Source: Gammaproteobacteria bacterium (GTDB taxonomy: Bacteria > Pseudomonadota > Gammaproteobacteria > Pseudomonadales > Azotimanducaceae_A). Taken from it: a stretch of 6,312 bases of DNA. The notes below the pieces were generated by a model. That model was not told the origin of the DNA. It ran no database searches and was given only the letters and a program-made list of their open reading frames with translations. Below, in pieces: positions 6,280 to 6,312 of this stretch; the first letter of the stretch is position 1, and every line of letters begins with the position of its first letter. Where the stretch lies: positions 1 to 6,312 of the forward strand of contig JAPOON010000784.1 in NCBI GenBank assembly GCA_026713405.1. The letters are read 5' to 3'. Made by a program: the position numbers and the translations under genes.

Positions 6280-6312
6280 TCAGCGGAGCAGCGTGTTGAT
6301 GTAGGCCACCAC
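6280..6312 (-). CDS. 3' end of a minus-strand gene, possibly a cytochrome c
   Basis: The last ten codons read VVAYINTLLR followed by TGA. Helices of this form (AYINTL) commonly close class I c-type cytochromes, where the C-terminal helix packs on the heme. Ten residues are too few for a firm family call, and the rest lies outside the window. It converges with tetR. If it is a cytochrome, the dehydrogenase cluster is flanked by one on each side. Confidence 0.4.
   Translation of the reverse strand: MVAYINTLLR

Noticed and set aside
1..6312. CRISPR arrays, tRNA or rRNA genes
   Set aside because: No regularly spaced repeats, cloverleaf-like segments or ribosomal RNA stretches were seen.

Overview
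The window is high-GC DNA from a Gram-negative bacterium, most likely a proteobacterium and possibly a gammaproteobacterium. The lineage rests only on gene content: a TonB-dependent receptor, periplasmic redox enzymes, a Tat-exported subunit and the TetR style. It holds a compact gene set built around a tryptophan tryptophylquinone (TTQ) amine dehydrogenase that resembles aromatic amine dehydrogenase (AADH) more than methylamine dehydrogenase (MADH).

Layout, left to right. At 2-343 (+) is the 3' part of a c-type cytochrome with one CxxCH heme site. A 140-base convergent spacer follows. On the minus strand the heavy chain (2205-1054) and the Tat-exported light chain (1026-484) form a tight two-gene operon. 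A 201-base AT-rich divergent control region (2206-2406) comes next. It has two abutting, oppositely directed sigma70-like promoters overlapped by a 29-bp near-perfect palindrome. On the plus strand are a TonB-dependent receptor (2407-4590), a decayed short-chain dehydrogenase tail on the opposite strand (about 4610-4770), a MauD-type thioredoxin-fold maturation protein (4843-5421) and, 12 bases later, a TetR-family regulator (5434-6096). Two tandem 8-bp hairpins follow tetR. The last 33 bases hold the C-terminal end of a minus-strand gene that reads like the tail of another cytochrome c.

How the parts may work together (inference). Amine reaches the periplasm, perhaps helped by the receptor. 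The heavy/light enzyme oxidises it to aldehyde and ammonia. Electrons pass from TTQ to a periplasmic carrier such as a flanking cytochrome c. MauD assists disulfide formation in the cysteine-rich light chain. The TetR protein is a good candidate to bind the divergent palindrome and control both arms. MauE and the TTQ-forming diheme enzyme MauG are not in the window. The separation of mauD from the structural genes by a receptor on the other strand, and the receptor-dehydrogenase pairing itself, are the least conventional aspects.
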